A model generated the notes under the pieces. The model had not been told where the DNA came from and did not search any database. It worked only from the letters and a program-made list of their open reading frames with translations. The position numbers and the translations under genes were made by a program. Positions 21,114-36,000 of a stretch of 64,000 nucleotides of DNA are shown here, piece by piece (position 1 is the stretch's first letter; each line of letters starts with the position of its first letter). Origin of the DNA: Gilliamella sp. ESL0405 (GTDB taxonomy: Bacteria > Pseudomonadota > Gammaproteobacteria > Enterobacterales > Orbaceae); assembly GCF_019469205.1 (NCBI RefSeq), contig NZ_CP048265.1:2418001-2482000 (forward strand), read 5' to 3'.

Positions 21114-21452
21114 TTAGTCGTCGCTATCGACAAAATCATCGTTCACATCAACTTGAGGTTTCCCGCCTGATAGTGTGTGAAAACGTTTTGGTTTGTTGAT
21201 ACGAGAAAGGTATTTTAACCATGTTTTTTCAAAATCAGTAGATGCGTCTTTTTTGCCTTTGCAAACCGCAACAAAAGACTTTTCTTCAGCTGTAACAGGT
21301 TTTTTAGTTTCTGCATCCAGATCTCTAAAAGCACATCCATATTTCTCTAAAATCTGCGCTTCTTTAATCGTAAAATCACCGTGACGGGAAAATCCTCTCG
21401 GATAATTCTTATTATCAAAAAAGCGTTGTTGACTTATAAAACTTTCAGCCAT
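21114..21452 (-). CDS. maoP: Macrodomain Ori organization protein MaoP (YifE, DUF413)
   Basis: In E. coli MaoP acts with the nearby maoS site to organise the Ori macrodomain. 112 residues, the same length as E. coli YifE. DUF413 features include [26 protein letters not shown] and FVAVCKGKK, with an acidic C-terminal tail. It lies between the rrn-linked tRNA-Trp and convergent yifB, as in E. coli, except that hdfR is missing. The 134 bases upstream would be the place to look for a maoS-like site. Confidence 0.9.
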   Translation of the reverse strand: MAESFISQQRFFDNKNYPRGFSRHGDFTIKEAQILEKYGCAFRDLDAETKKPVTAEEKSFVAVCKGKKDASTDFEKTWLKYLSRINKPKRFHTLSGGKPQVDVNDDFVDSDD

Positions 21453-21586
21453 GTTATATCCTCTAGATTGTAAAAGTAGTTGGGCGGGAATTATAATTGA
21501 CTAAGTAAATCTGTAAACAAAATTCTTTTATTTGCTAAGATAAAAATGAACGAACGACTAAAATTAAGACAAAGCTATCATATTTA

Positions 21587-21662
21587 TGGCAGGGGCGGAG
21601 AGTCTCGAACTCCCAACACCCGGTTTTGGAGACCGGTGCTCTACCAATTGAACTACGCCCCT
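21587..21662 (-). tRNA. tRNA-Trp (anticodon CCA)
   Basis: 76 bases with encoded CCA end; AGGGGCGTAGTTCAATTGG at the 5' end and anticodon loop CTCCAAA. Last gene of the rRNA operon. Confidence 0.97.
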
Positions 21663-21671
21663 AAATAAAGG

Positions 21672-21748
21672 TGGCGGAACGGACGGGGCTCGAACCCGCG
21701 ACCCCCTGCGTGACAGGCAGGTATTCTAACCAACTGAACTACCGCTCC
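21672..21748 (-). tRNA. tRNA-Asp (anticodon GTC)
   Basis: 77 bases with encoded CCA; GGAGCGGTAGTTCAGTTGG at the 5' end and anticodon loop CTGTCAC. It lies between 5S rRNA and tRNA-Trp, as in E. coli rrnC. Confidence 0.97.
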
Positions 21749-21782
21749 ACCGTATTTGGTATGTATATATATAAAATTAAAA

Positions 21783-21900
21783 GTCTGGCGGCACCCTACT
21801 CTCACATGGGTAATACCCACACTACCATCGGCACTACGGCGTTTCACTTCTGAGTTCGGCATGGGGTCAGGTGGGACCACCGCGCTATTACCGCCAGACA
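21783..21900 (-). rRNA. rrf: 5S ribosomal RNA
   Basis: About 118 bases. Conserved segments GTGGTCCCACCTGACCCC, TGCCGAACTCAGAAGTGAAAC and GAGAGTAGGG read on the minus strand; ends TGTCTGGCGG and CCGCCAGA pair. Confidence 0.96.
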
Positions 21901-22049
21901 TATTCTGTCTTCTCTTTCTTCAACTGATGCGCATTATCGCATGTCTGCATCAATCGCTCAATCCGGAACAAACTGTTTTATCAATCTTTCATCACCTTTC
22001 GATGATTTCTTACTCTCAACTTGCGTAACCCAAAACAACTCCGAGTTGT

Positions 22050-24948
<2,899 letters not shown>

Positions 24949-25071
24949 TTACAACTCACAGTTGTCTTGGTTTCAATTACGCTTTTTTCTCTTTTCTACT
25001 TCTTCACATTCATACTTTCATATCAATGCCTTCCGTAAAAACGAGAACTCGTTTCTTTCAGCTTGTTCCTA

Positions 25072-25084
25072 ATTGTTAAAGAGC
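25072..25084 (-). promoter_or_regulatory. boxA antitermination signal before 23S
   Basis: GCTCTTTAACAAT on the minus strand in the 16S-23S spacer matches the rrn boxA (NusB/NusE binding) consensus. Confidence 0.8.
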
Positions 25085-25153
25085 TTTATCTTTCTATTTA
25101 CTCTTAAAAGTAAATACAAACATAATTTTTTCCGAAAAAATAATCTCATCTGA

Positions 25154-25229
25154 TGGCGTCCCCTAGGGGATTCGAACCCCTGTTACCGCCGTGAAAGGGC
25201 GATGTCCTAGGCCTCTAGACGAAGGGGAC
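25154..25229 (-). tRNA. tRNA-Glu (anticodon TTC)
   Basis: 76 bases with encoded CCA in the 16S-23S spacer; GTCCCCTTCGTCTAGAGG at the 5' end and anticodon loop CTTTCAC. A single-tRNA-Glu spacer as in E. coli rrnB, C, E and G. Confidence 0.97.
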
Positions 25230-25282
25230 TTAATTATTTCTTCTTAAACAAACAATCTGTGTGAACACTTACGAGCACTTCG

Positions 25283-26820
<1,538 letters not shown>

Positions 26821-26957
26821 AAAGTTTGATGCTCAATAACTGTCTCTGACATATTCAAATGAATCTTCAGTGTCACTTATCAAGACTTAATTTTTTTGAG
26901 TCCGTAGACTTTTAATTTCTCGTCTCGCAAGTGCCCACACAGATTGTCTGTTTCTTA

Positions 26958-26970
26958 TTTTTAAAGAGCT
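26958..26970 (-). promoter_or_regulatory. boxA in the rrn leader
   Basis: AGCTCTTTAAAAA on the minus strand between the rrn promoters and 16S resembles boxA; the following CTGTGTGGGCAC resembles boxC. Confidence 0.7.
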
Positions 26971-27029
26971 GACAGCTTCAATTTAACTTCACAATTGCTT
27001 GCTTCAGTTTGCTGTCTCAAGGGCTGCGT

Positions 27030-27058
27030 ATACTACGCTACACCTTTTTATTCGTCAA
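27030..27058 (-). promoter_or_regulatory. rrn promoter P2
   Basis: Minus-strand -35 TTGACG and -10 TAGTAT separated by 17 bases, about 210 bases before 16S; position and sequence fit the second rrn promoter. Confidence 0.75.
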
Positions 27059-27139
27059 GATCTTTTTTTTAAAAATTTGATCTTGCTCACTAATCACTTT
27101 TCCCGTCTGCTTTCGCTGACGCCGTGTCAGTGGATGCGC

Positions 27140-27190
27140 ATTATAGGCACTTCATTTTTTTTAGCAAGTAAAAATAACAAATTCTTTAAC
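27140..27190 (-). promoter_or_regulatory. rrn promoter P1 with UP element
   Basis: Minus-strand -35 TTGCTA, 16-base spacer, -10 TATAAT, then a GC-rich discriminator GCGC and CCACTGACACGG, almost identical to the E. coli rrn P1 start region. The DNA just upstream of -35 is A/T-rich as in an UP element. The discriminator predicts stringent (ppGpp/DksA) control. Confidence 0.85.
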
Positions 27191-27204
27191 TGTTCGAATA
27201 AGGT

Positions 27205-28029
27205 TTAAACACCGACAACTTTAATGCATTGATATTTATTAAGATTATATTCAGATAATTTTTGAGCCAACTTTTCAACATATTGGTTATGTGCTGTACT
27301 TAATATTAAGTTTTCTTTAGCTGGTGTTTTTGCTTGATGAACTTCATATTGATCTTTTAGCAAATTATAAACTCGTGAGGCAATAGCATTACCCGAATCA
27401 ATAAATGTGGCATTAGGGAAAAGGTGTTTTAATTCTTCTTTTATAAAAGGGTAATGGGTACAACCTAGGACAATGGTGTCCGGGATCACTGGCAAGCATA
27501 ACCATGGCTGTAACAATTCTTTCAGTTGTTGCATATCGACAGCAATGCCTTGCAATTTATTTTCTGCAATATGCGCCAACTCAGATAATCCCAATAACTC
27601 AACAGTGCAATCGGGAGCAAACTGTTGTATTAGATTGTTGGTGTAGGCTCGCTGTATTGTGGCTTTGGTTGCTAACAGTCCAATACATTTATTTTGAGTT
27701 ATTTGGCTTGCCGGTTTGATCGCCGGCACAACACCAACAATAGGAAAGCTGAATTTTTCCCGCAAGCTTGGTAAACAGATTGTGCTGGCTGTGTTGCAGG
27801 CAATAACGGCTAAATCGATAGTATGTGATTTGCTAATTGTATCAATCACCGCAATGACTCTATCAATAAGAAAGCTTGAGGATTTATCCCCATAAGGAAA
27901 CATTTCATTATCAAATGCATAAATATAATGCACATTAGGCATTTTATTATGGATTTCGTTATAGACAGATAATCCGCCAACACCGGAATCAAACACCAAT
28001 ACTGTGGGAAGTTTTCTTACAATATTCAT
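27205..28029 (-). CDS. murI: Glutamate racemase
   Basis: Makes D-glutamate for peptidoglycan. 274 residues. Both catalytic cysteines are visible, in VIACNTASTICLP and VLGCTHYPF, and the N-terminal FDSGVGGLSV and the PYGDKSS motif are intact. The gene ends about 385 bases upstream of 16S rRNA on the same strand, the arrangement of murI and rrnB in E. coli. Confidence 0.95.
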   Translation of the reverse strand: MNIVRKLPTVLVFDSGVGGLSVYNEIHNKMPNVHYIYAFDNEMFPYGDKSSSFLIDRVIAVIDTISKSHTIDLAVIACNTASTICLPSLREKFSFPIVGVVPAIKPASQITQNKCIGLLATKATIQRAYTNNLIQQFAPDCTVELLGLSELAHIAENKLQGIAVDMQQLKELLQPWLCLPVIPDTIVLGCTHYPFIKEELKHLFPNATFIDSGNAIASRVYNLLKDQYEVHQAKTPAKENLILSTAHNQYVEKLAQKLSEYNLNKYQCIKVVGV

Positions 28030-28146
28030 ATTTCGCTAGCAATGATTGGAAAAGTTAAACGAGCACTATCGTAAATTGATTAGAAATTTATGCAAGTAAT
28101 TTTGTTTAAGGTAATACTGGCTTTTTGGCTAATAAATTATTAAAAT

Positions 28147-28162
28147 AGACGTCTAGATGGTA
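28147..28162. promoter_or_regulatory. MetJ (met box) operator upstream of metK
   Basis: AGACGTCT is a perfect met box, directly followed by a degenerate second box AGATGGTA. It lies about 50 bases upstream of the metK ATG, suggesting S-adenosylmethionine-dependent repression by MetJ. Confidence 0.65.
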
Positions 28163-28210
28163 AAACTGCTAAATTTAAGCATTGCATTAAAAAAGTTAAA
28201 GAAGGTATAT

Positions 28211-29362
28211 ATGTCAGAATTTCTATTTACTTCAGAATCCGTTTCAGAAGGTCACCCAGATAAAATCGCCGATCAAATATCTGATGCTGTGCTTGATGCT
28301 ATTTTAAAACAAGACCCTAAAGCACGTGTTGCGTGTGAAACTTACGTCAAAACCGGTATGGCTTTAGTTGGCGGTGAAATTACTACTTCAGCATGGGTAG
28401 ATATTGAAGAATTGACCCGAAAAACGATTTACGATATTGGTTATACCAGTTCAGATATGGGGTTTGATGCAAATTCTTGTGCGGTGTTAAATGCAATTGG
28501 TAAGCAGTCACCGGATATCAATCAAGGGGTTGATCGTCAAAATCCATTAGAACAAGGTGCCGGTGATCAGGGTATTATGTTTGGCTATGCTACTAATGAG
28601 ATGCCAAATTTAATGCCGGCAGCCATTAGTTATGCTCACGATTTGATGCGTCGTCAAGCTCAAGTACGGAAAAACGGCACACTTCCTTGGTTAAGACCAG
28701 ATGCCAAAAGTCAAGTTACCCTTATTTATCAAGACGGTAAAATTAAAGGTGTTGATACAATTGTATTATCAACTCAGCATTCAGAAGATATCGAACAAAA
28801 CACATTACATGAAGCGGTAATGGAAGAAATTATTAAACCAACCTTACCGGCCGAATGGTTAACAGCCAGAACAAAATATTTTATCAATCCTACCGGACGC
28901 TTTGTGATTGGTGGTCCAATGGGTGATTGTGGTTTAACCGGTCGTAAAATTATTGTCGATACTTATGGTGGAGCAGCACGCCATGGCGGCGGTGCGTTTT
29001 CTGGTAAAGATCCGTCAAAAGTTGACCGTTCTGCTGCTTATGCTGCCCGTTATGTGGCTAAAAATATTGTTGCGGCGGGACTTGCTGATAGATGTGAATT
29101 ACAAATTTCTTATGCTATTGGTATCGCACATCCAACATCGATTTATGTCAACACTTTTGGTACAGAAAAAGTTGCCCACGATAAGATCGTTGCTTTAATT
29201 GAAGAGTTTTTTGATTTAAGACCTTATGGATTAATTCAAATGCTTGATCTTATTAAGCCGATTTATCAACAAACCGCATCCTACGGCCATTTTGGACGAG
29301 ATATTTTCCCTTGGGAAAAAACCGATAAAGCAGCACTACTACGCGATGCAGCAGGATTATAA
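28211..29362 (+). CDS. metK: S-adenosylmethionine synthase
   Basis: Forms S-adenosylmethionine from ATP and methionine. 383 residues from the ATG at 28211 ([10 protein letters not shown]), preceded by GAAGG; a more upstream in-frame start is not conserved. Signatures: SVSEGHPDK near the N terminus, [25 protein letters not shown] and the P-loop-like [21 protein letters not shown] met box lies upstream. Its 3' end overlaps the sprT start by 17 bases. Confidence 0.97.
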   Translation: MSEFLFTSESVSEGHPDKIADQISDAVLDAILKQDPKARVACETYVKTGMALVGGEITTSAWVDIEELTRKTIYDIGYTSSDMGFDANSCAVLNAIGKQSPDINQGVDRQNPLEQGAGDQGIMFGYATNEMPNLMPAAISYAHDLMRRQAQVRKNGTLPWLRPDAKSQVTLIYQDGKIKGVDTIVLSTQHSEDIEQNTLHEAVMEEIIKPTLPAEWLTARTKYFINPTGRFVIGGPMGDCGLTGRKIIVDTYGGAARHGGGAFSGKDPSKVDRSAAYAARYVAKNIVAAGLADRCELQISYAIGIAHPTSIYVNTFGTEKVAHDKIVALIEEFFDLRPYGLIQMLDLIKPIYQQTASYGHFGRDIFPWEKTDKAALLRDAAGL

Positions 29363-29849
29363 GCGAATACCCATTCACTTACACAATCAGGTAATGGCTT
29401 GTTTAAGAATGCACTTAAAACAAGCCAATCAAGTATTAAATACCCAATATGGCGAGCCTAAAATTACTTATAAACCTAAAGGAAGTATTGCGGGCTGCGC
29501 CTATTTAGCGCGTTGGGAAATTCAACTTAATTCAACAATGCTTATCGATAATGGCGCCGCCTTTATCGAAGAAGTCGTTCCCCACGAATTAGCACATCTG
29601 ATTGTATTTAAACAGTATGGTAAAGTGAAGCCTCACGGAGTGCAGTGGCAATCGGTTATGTCTGAGATAATGGGAAAAGCACCGAAAACCACACATAATT
29701 TTGCCATTAAACGTGAAGATTACTTATATCATTGCCAATGTCAGGAACATCGTTTATCGAAAATCAGACATAATAAAATTAATCACAATAAGACTAGTTA
29801 TGTTTGTCGTAAATGCGGTACTATACTTAAACTCAAAAACACCATTTAA
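29346..29849 (+). CDS. sprT: SprT-family zinc metalloprotease-like protein
   Basis: SprT proteins share the fold of SPRTN/Wss1 DNA-protein crosslink proteases, though the bacterial role is not established. 167 residues from the ATG at 29346 ([10 protein letters not shown]), inside the end of metK; E. coli SprT is of similar length. The zinc-protease motif is HELAH ([14 protein letters not shown]), with GVQWQSVM following. A C-terminal zinc ribbon has CQC and CRKC pairs. E. coli also keeps sprT next to metK. The 17-base overlap suggests translational coupling. Confidence 0.9.
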   Translation: MQQDYKRIPIHLHNQVMACLRMHLKQANQVLNTQYGEPKITYKPKGSIAGCAYLARWEIQLNSTMLIDNGAAFIEEVVPHELAHLIVFKQYGKVKPHGVQWQSVMSEIMGKAPKTTHNFAIKREDYLYHCQCQEHRLSKIRHNKINHNKTSYVCRKCGTILKLKNTI

Positions 29850-29851
29850 TA

Positions 29852-30481
29852 TTGAAACATTCGATGCCTAAGTTTGATTTCCATTTTTATAAAAGCTCTA
29901 TTTTCATTGTTGCACTTAGTGCTATTTTATATATTTTAGGTAATTTTCTTATTCCTCTTTATAACGGGCTTAGTGTCACTATTGTTGAGCATATCCAATC
30001 ACTCTTTTTATTATTTATGTGTGGTTATACCTATCATTATGCAAAAAGTGTGAAAAACCATAAATCACTTTATGAATTTTGGATCTGGACTATTTTTTGG
30101 TGGTTTATGCTTTTTGGTCGAGGTATTAGCTGGGGTCGTGACTTTTTCCCCGAGGTGCCCCGTTTCTACTATAAAATCATTGCTGGTATCGTAATGGGAA
30201 TACCATTTTTAACTCTCTTTTTACCAACAATACGTCAAGAGATAGCTCGCCGTTATCAATATGAGCAAGTTCCAGTTTGGCATATCTTATTTGCGTTTCT
30301 CTTTTTAGGGATTGCCGATATTGCTGAACATCATCGAATTGGTCATCAATTGTTAGTTTTAAGTCACGAAAGAAAAGATCTTATTGAAGAGTTAATGGAA
30401 ATCCCTTGTTTGCTTTGTTTAGCACTAACAACATTTTATATGCAAAAAAATGAGCAAAAGAGGTTAAATTCACCATGTTAA
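29852..30481 (+). CDS. Unrecognised polytopic membrane protein
   Basis: 209 residues from a TTG at 29852, or 205 from the ATG at 29864. I do not recognise the family. Five or six hydrophobic helices are visible (about 16-38, 44-62, 72-90, 108-126, 142-160, 185-200). Polar motifs that might be conserved are GRGISWGRDFFP (about 90-101) and ADIAEHHRIGHQ (about 155-166), the latter with three histidines that could bind a metal. It starts two bases after the sprT stop and overlaps rlmJ by seven bases, so it belongs to the metK-sprT-rlmJ transcript. Confidence 0.75.
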   Translation: MKHSMPKFDFHFYKSSIFIVALSAILYILGNFLIPLYNGLSVTIVEHIQSLFLLFMCGYTYHYAKSVKNHKSLYEFWIWTIFWWFMLFGRGISWGRDFFPEVPRFYYKIIAGIVMGIPFLTLFLPTIRQEIARRYQYEQVPVWHILFAFLFLGIADIAEHHRIGHQLLVLSHERKDLIEELMEIPCLLCLALTTFYMQKNEQKRLNSPC

Positions 30482-31317
30482 GTTATCGTCATAGTTATCA
30501 TGCAGGTAATCATGCCGATGTGTTAAAACACATTGTGTTAACACTATGTATTGAATCACTAAAAGAGAAAGAAAAACCATTTTTATATTTAGATACCCAT
30601 AGCGGAGCTGGTCGTTATTTGCTACAAAGTGAGCATGCCGAAAAAACCGGTGAATATCTTTCCGGTATAAATTTATTATGGCAACAAGCAACTGTTCCAC
30701 AACCGCTCACCACGTATTTGCAGGTTTTAAAGCGCTATAATCCGTTTGACACGTTAAAATATTATCCGGGTTCACCTTTGATTGCCAAACAACTATTAAG
30801 AGAGCAAGATAAGCTTAATTTAACTGAGTTGCATCCAACAGATTACCCGCTGTTAAAACAGGAATTTAGTAAAGATAAACGAGCTAAAGTTTTACGAGAA
30901 GACGGGTTTGCACAACTTAAATCAAAGTTACCGCCTCCGTCCCGCCGAGGGATTATTTTGATCGACCCGTCTTATGAGATAAAAGAGGATTATCAAAAAA
31001 TTCCGGCCGCACTTTATGAAGCTTATAAACGTTTTGCAACAGGGATTTACTTAATTTGGTATCCGGTTGTTTCACGCACTCAAACGCAACGAATGATCGA
31101 CGGAATTATTAAGCTAGGTATTAAACGAGTTTCTCAATTTGAGCTGGCGTTAAAACCAGATAATAATCAAAAAGGCATGACCGCGTCAGGGATGATAGTG
31201 ATCAATCCACCTTGGAAATTACATAATCAAATGGAAACAATTATGCCATGGTTACTTTCCGTTCTTGATACAGAAAAAACCGGAAACTTTGTTATTAAAG
31301 AGTTAGTTTCTGAGTGA
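30475..31317 (+). CDS. rlmJ: 23S rRNA (adenine-2030-N6) methyltransferase RlmJ
   Basis: Methylates A2030 of 23S rRNA using S-adenosylmethionine. 280 residues, normal length. The family N terminus MLSYRHSYHAGNHADVLKH is present, the SAM motif is DTHSGAGRY (about 41-49) and the catalytic motif reads DPSYE (about 163), where DPPY is usual for N6-adenine methyltransferases. Further family features are KYYPGSPL and WYPV. It lies in the same transcript as metK, which makes its cofactor. Confidence 0.93.
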   Translation: MLSYRHSYHAGNHADVLKHIVLTLCIESLKEKEKPFLYLDTHSGAGRYLLQSEHAEKTGEYLSGINLLWQQATVPQPLTTYLQVLKRYNPFDTLKYYPGSPLIAKQLLREQDKLNLTELHPTDYPLLKQEFSKDKRAKVLREDGFAQLKSKLPPPSRRGIILIDPSYEIKEDYQKIPAALYEAYKRFATGIYLIWYPVVSRTQTQRMIDGIIKLGIKRVSQFELALKPDNNQKGMTASGMIVINPPWKLHNQMETIMPWLLSVLDTEKTGNFVIKELVSE

Positions 31318-31337
31318 GATTAAGATCGTATCCATTA

Positions 31338-31363
31338 AAAATGCGAGAACAATCTCGCATTTT
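31338..31363. terminator. Terminator after rlmJ
   Basis: Stem AAATGCGAGA / TCTCGCATTT with ACAA loop followed by a T run. It lies between convergent rlmJ and dgkA and may act on both strands. Confidence 0.85.
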
Positions 31364-31417
31364 TTATATTCGCTATCGCAACTATTTTGCTTAACTGATG
31401 CGCAATTTTTGTCAAAA

Positions 31418-31448
31418 ACTTTCAGAAAATACCTACGTTTCAGTAGAA
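31418..31448 (+). repeat. Intergenic repeat motif, copy 2
   Basis: ACTTTCAGAAAA-TACCTACGTTT-CAGTA. Two perfect TTTCAG hexamers 17 bases apart. The sequence GCAACTATTTTGC at 31378-31390 also has a near copy ahead of copy 3. It directly abuts the 3' end of dgkA. Confidence 0.6.
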
Positions 31449-31449
31449 T

Positions 31450-31818
31450 TTAGGGAAAATAATGACAAGCAAACAGATAGATCCATAAGATGATTGTTAG
31501 CAATAAGGATAAGCAGACCGCCGCTGAACCGTAGTCCTTCGCTCGTCCGGATAATTCATGTCGCTCACTTCCAATTCTATCAACCACACATTCAATAGCA
31601 CTGTTAATGAGCTCAACTATCATCACAAAGCCTATTGACCCAACTAATAAGATTCGTTCGTAAATGGAAAAATCAATAAGCATTACTATAATGTAAGCAA
31701 CAACCAACAAGATGAGTTCTTGTCGGAACGCTGCTTCATTTTTAATAGCTGATTTAAATCCTTTTAATGAGTATTTTGTCGCATTGATAATGCGTTGTAG
31801 TCCTGTTGATTTTTTCAC
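31450..31818 (-). CDS. dgkA: Diacylglycerol kinase
   Basis: Small trimeric membrane kinase that recycles diacylglycerol to phosphatidic acid. 122 residues, identical in length to E. coli DgkA. Three membrane helices follow an amphipathic N terminus. Catalytic motifs: NEAAFRQE (about 27-34) and VELINSAIECVVDRIG (about 68-83), then ELSGRAKDYGSAAV. It starts 21 bases after accA on the same strand, linking two lipid genes. Confidence 0.95.
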   Translation of the reverse strand: MKKSTGLQRIINATKYSLKGFKSAIKNEAAFRQELILLVVAYIIVMLIDFSIYERILLVGSIGFVMIVELINSAIECVVDRIGSERHELSGRAKDYGSAAVCLSLLLTIILWIYLFACHYFP

Positions 31819-31839
31819 AATAACTGTCCAAATTTAAAA

Positions 31840-32799
31840 TTATCTTGCATAACCATAATTCATAAGGCGTTGAAATCTTCTTTCAAGTAGTACCGGTAAC
31901 TCCATACCTTCGAGCTCATCTAAATCATTAAGCAGTTGTGCTTTAAGTGATGCAGCAACGGCAGGATAATCTCGATGCGCTCCGCCTAGCGGTTCTGGAA
32001 TGATTGAATCGATAAGATTTAACTTAATTAACTTATCAGCTGTCATATTCATGGCTTCAGCTGCAACCGGTGCTTTATCAGCACTTTTCCATAAAATTGA
32101 CGCACACCCTTCCGGAGAAATAACAGAATAAGTACTATATTGTAGCATATTGACTTTATCCGCTACCCCGATAGCTAGCGCCCCGCCTGAGCCACCTTCA
32201 CCGATAACGGTACAAATGGTCGGTACATTTAACCGTGACATTTCACGTAAATTACGTGCAATGGCTTCTGCCTGTCCACGCTCTTCTGCACCGATACCGG
32301 GATAAGCGCCCGGAGTATCAATAAAAGTAATAATAGGTAGTTTAAATCTTTCAGCTAATTGCATTAATCTTAATGCTTTACGATAGCCTTCTGGCGCTGG
32401 CATACCAAAATTACGGTAGATTTTTTGTTTAGTTTCACGACCTTTTTGATGACCAATAACCATTACCGGGCGCTCATCTATACGGGCAATACCCCCAACA
32501 ATGGCTTTATCATCGGCATAAGCACGATCACCGGCCAACTCATCAAAATCGGTAAATATCTCTTTAATATAATCTAAGGTATAAGGTCTATTTGGATGTC
32601 TTGCTAATTGAGCAACATCCCAAGGCGATAAGCTTGCAAATATTTTTTTGGTCAACTCTCGGCTTTTTTGATTTAATTGTTTGATCTCTCTATCTAAATT
32701 GATATCTAATTCAACTTGTTGTGAATCAATGTTCTTTAAGGAATTAATTTTTGCTTCTAATTCCGCTATCGGCTTTTCAAATTCCAAAAAATTGTTCAT
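31840..32799 (-). CDS. accA: Acetyl-CoA carboxylase carboxyltransferase subunit alpha
   Basis: Alpha subunit of the AccAD carboxyltransferase that makes malonyl-CoA, the first step of fatty acid synthesis. 319 residues, as in E. coli. N-terminal coiled coil (about 1-45), then the crotonase-like core with [42 protein letters not shown] and [11 protein letters not shown]. Located downstream of dnaE, the conserved enterobacterial order, although a 248-base gap separates them here. Confidence 0.97.
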   Translation of the reverse strand: MNNFLEFEKPIAELEAKINSLKNIDSQQVELDINLDREIKQLNQKSRELTKKIFASLSPWDVAQLARHPNRPYTLDYIKEIFTDFDELAGDRAYADDKAIVGGIARIDERPVMVIGHQKGRETKQKIYRNFGMPAPEGYRKALRLMQLAERFKLPIITFIDTPGAYPGIGAEERGQAEAIARNLREMSRLNVPTICTVIGEGGSGGALAIGVADKVNMLQYSTYSVISPEGCASILWKSADKAPVAAEAMNMTADKLIKLNLIDSIIPEPLGGAHRDYPAVAASLKAQLLNDLDELEGMELPVLLERRFQRLMNYGYAR

Positions 32800-33047
32800 A
32801 ACGATTATGATTGCCTCTCGTTTATTTGTATTTTTTAAAAATACATTTTCTAATAAAGTATACTGACTATTTCTTAAAATAAAATTAAGCCAATTCTACT
32901 ATGTAATACTCATTGAAGTCATCAACATTTAACTGTCAGCTCTTCAATTGACTCAACATTACACCATATTTAAATGGTGGTTGTTGCTTCATTTTTTCAA
33001 TACCTGGACCATAAAATAAGCTCTTTAAAACACTATTTTAAGGCGAT

Positions 33048-36000
33048 TTATTCAAACTCAAATTCGATACGATCATTACCCAATAAAGTTTTAAGTTCTA
33101 CAATGAGCGCATCTTCCGGTACAACTCGCCATGTGGTGCCAAATTGAATACGCACAACACAATCGTCACGATGATAATATAAGTTTACAGGTACACTACC
33201 ATGGCGATATGGTTCAAACGTTTGTTGGATTCGTTGTAACATCGGGCGGTTTGCTTCACTTTCGGTTAAAGTCACTGCGAGACCTTTAACGTATTTCGCT
33301 CTGGCATCTTTTAAATCAACCATATCTCTGACCGACATTTTAAGTCCGCCATTGAAATCATCATGACTGACTTGTCCGGTGACAATGATGATTTTATCTT
33401 TGACTAACAGATGTCCAAATTTTTCTAAAGAGTCGGCAAAAAGCATGCCGTCAATACGACCTGAGCGATCATCTAAGGTAAACAGACCAATTTTATTCCC
33501 TTTTTTGGTGATCCGGATTCGGGCATCAGCCACAATACCGGCAAAAGTTGCCATTTTGCCCCAACCGGTTGGCGAAGCTTCGCTAATACGCACGCCACAA
33601 GCATAACGGTTTAGCTCTTTCAAATATTGGGTAACCGGATGGCCGGTCAAATACAGACCTAATGCCTCACGCTCACCATCAAGTAATACTTGGGCGGGTA
33701 ATTCCGGCACAGCAGCATAAGCATGTTCTACTTGTTCAGGCTCTTCAGCCAGAACGCCAAACATATCTTCCTGCCCAATATCTTGGGCTTTGGTATATTG
33801 ATCAGCCGCTTGCATTGCATCGTTAATACTGTGCAGTATTGCGGCACGATGCGGTCCTAATTTATCAAACGCCCCCGCCATAGTCAGTTTTTCTAGTACA
33901 CGACGATTAATCTTTTTCATATCTGTTCGTGCACAAAGTTCAAAAATATTTTTGAAATAACCACCACTGTTGCGTGCTTCGACAATGGCTTCAATCGGTC
34001 CTTCACCCACCCCTTTTATCGCGCCGATACCATAAACAATTTCACCTTTATCATTAACGTGAAAATGATAAAGCCCACTGTTGATATCCGGTGGATTGAC
34101 TTTTAGCCCCATTCGTAAACATTCATCGACTAAACCAACAATTTTATCGGTGTTATCCATATCAGCAGTCATTACTGCTGCCATAAACTCCGCCGGGAAA
34201 TGGGTTTTTAACCATAGTGTTTGGTAAGAAACCAGCGCATATGCCGCTGAGTGGGATTTATTAAAACCATAACCGGCAAATTTTTCTACTAAGTCAAAGA
34301 TGCGCATGGAAAGTTCACCATTCACACCTTGTTTTTCTGCCCCTTCTTTAAATACCGATCGCTGTTTCGCCATCTCCTCGGGCTTTTTCTTACCCATTGC
34401 ACGACGTAATAAATCAGCGCCACCTAATGTATAACCGGAAAGGGTTTGAGCAATTTGCATAACCTGTTCTTGGTATAAAATAATGCCATAGGTCGGCTCT
34501 AAAATAGGTTTAAGTGATTCGTGTTGATGATTTATATCCGGATATGAGACCTCTTCCCGTCCATGTTTACGGTCAATAAAGTTATCAACCATACCGGACT
34601 GCAAAGGACCGGGACGAAATAACGCAACTAACGCTATCATATCTTCGAAACAGTCGGGTTTAAGACGTCTGATTAAATCTTTCATCCCTCGAGATTCAAG
34701 CTGGAAGACTGCCGTTGTTTCAGCTTTTAACAGTAAATCAAAAGAGGCTTGATCGTCTAACGCTATACGAGTGATATCTACCGGTGGTTTGCCTTCTCTT
34801 AATTGGCGCTGATTAATCATCTTAATCGCCCAATCAATAATGGTTAACGTTCGCAAACCTAAAAAGTCAAATTTAACTAAACCAGCATATTCAACATCAT
34901 TTTTATCAAATTGGGTAACAGGATGATGACCTTCCGGATCACAATAAATTGGTGAGAAATCAGTAATTTTTGTCGGTGAAATCACCACCCCACCCGCATG
35001 CTTACCAGCGTTGCGAGTCACCCCTTCTAACTGTCGTGCAATATCGATTAATGATTTGATCTCTTCATTGTTATCGTATAATTCTTGTAGTTGTGGTTCG
35101 ACCTCAAACGCTTTTGCCAGTGTCATCCCCGGATCTAAAGGAATCAGTTTCGATATACGGTCAACAAAACCGTACGGGTGCCCTAGTACTCGCCCAACAT
35201 CACGAATAACCGCTTTAGCCGCCATGGTACCGAAAGTAATAATTTGCGATACCGCCTCACGGCCATACATATCGGCCACATGATCGATAACCAAATCACG
35301 TTTTTCCATACAAAAGTCGACATCAAAGTCAGGCATGGAAACACGTTCCGGATTTAAAAATCGTTCGAAAAGCAAATCGAATGCAAGTGGATCTAAATCG
35401 GTAATTTTTAGCGCATAAGCAACCAATGAGCCAGCGCCGGATCCCCGGCCAGGGCCAACCGGAATATCATTATCTTTTGACCACTGAATAAATTCCATGA
35501 CGATTAAAAAGTAGCCCGGAAATCCCATTTGGTTGATAACATTTAATTCGGTTTCTAAGCGTTCATCGTATTCAGGTCGTTTTTGCTTTCTTACTTGCGG
35601 ATCAGGAAACAAAAATTCAAGCCGTTCTTCTAACCCTTCCCGTGACTTATGCACCAGAAAATCTTCAGTGGACATATCACCGGTTGGAAATTGCGGTAAG
35701 AAGTACTCACCTAGTCGAATGGTGACATTACAACGCTTGGCGATTTCAACACTGTTTTCCAGTGCTTCCGGAATATCTGAAAACAGTTCGCACATCTCTT
35801 GTTCAGAGCGTAGATATTGTTCAGGCGAATAGTTTTTGGGTCTATTAGGATCTTCAAGTGTATTACCGTCATGAATGGCGACACGAATTTCATGTGCTTC
35901 AAAGTCAGTTGACTTTAAAAACCGCACATCATTGCTCGCAACAACTGGCAAATCATGCTGCTCAGCTAGTTCAACGACAGTATGAATAAATAACTCTTCG

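Noticed and set aside
28030-28210. SAM riboswitch before metK
   Set aside because: The leader is too short and shows no riboswitch-like stems; a met box is present instead.
35011-35832. Plus-strand Ser-rich frames opposite dnaE
   Set aside because: Antisense shadows; no ribosome sites or family motifs.
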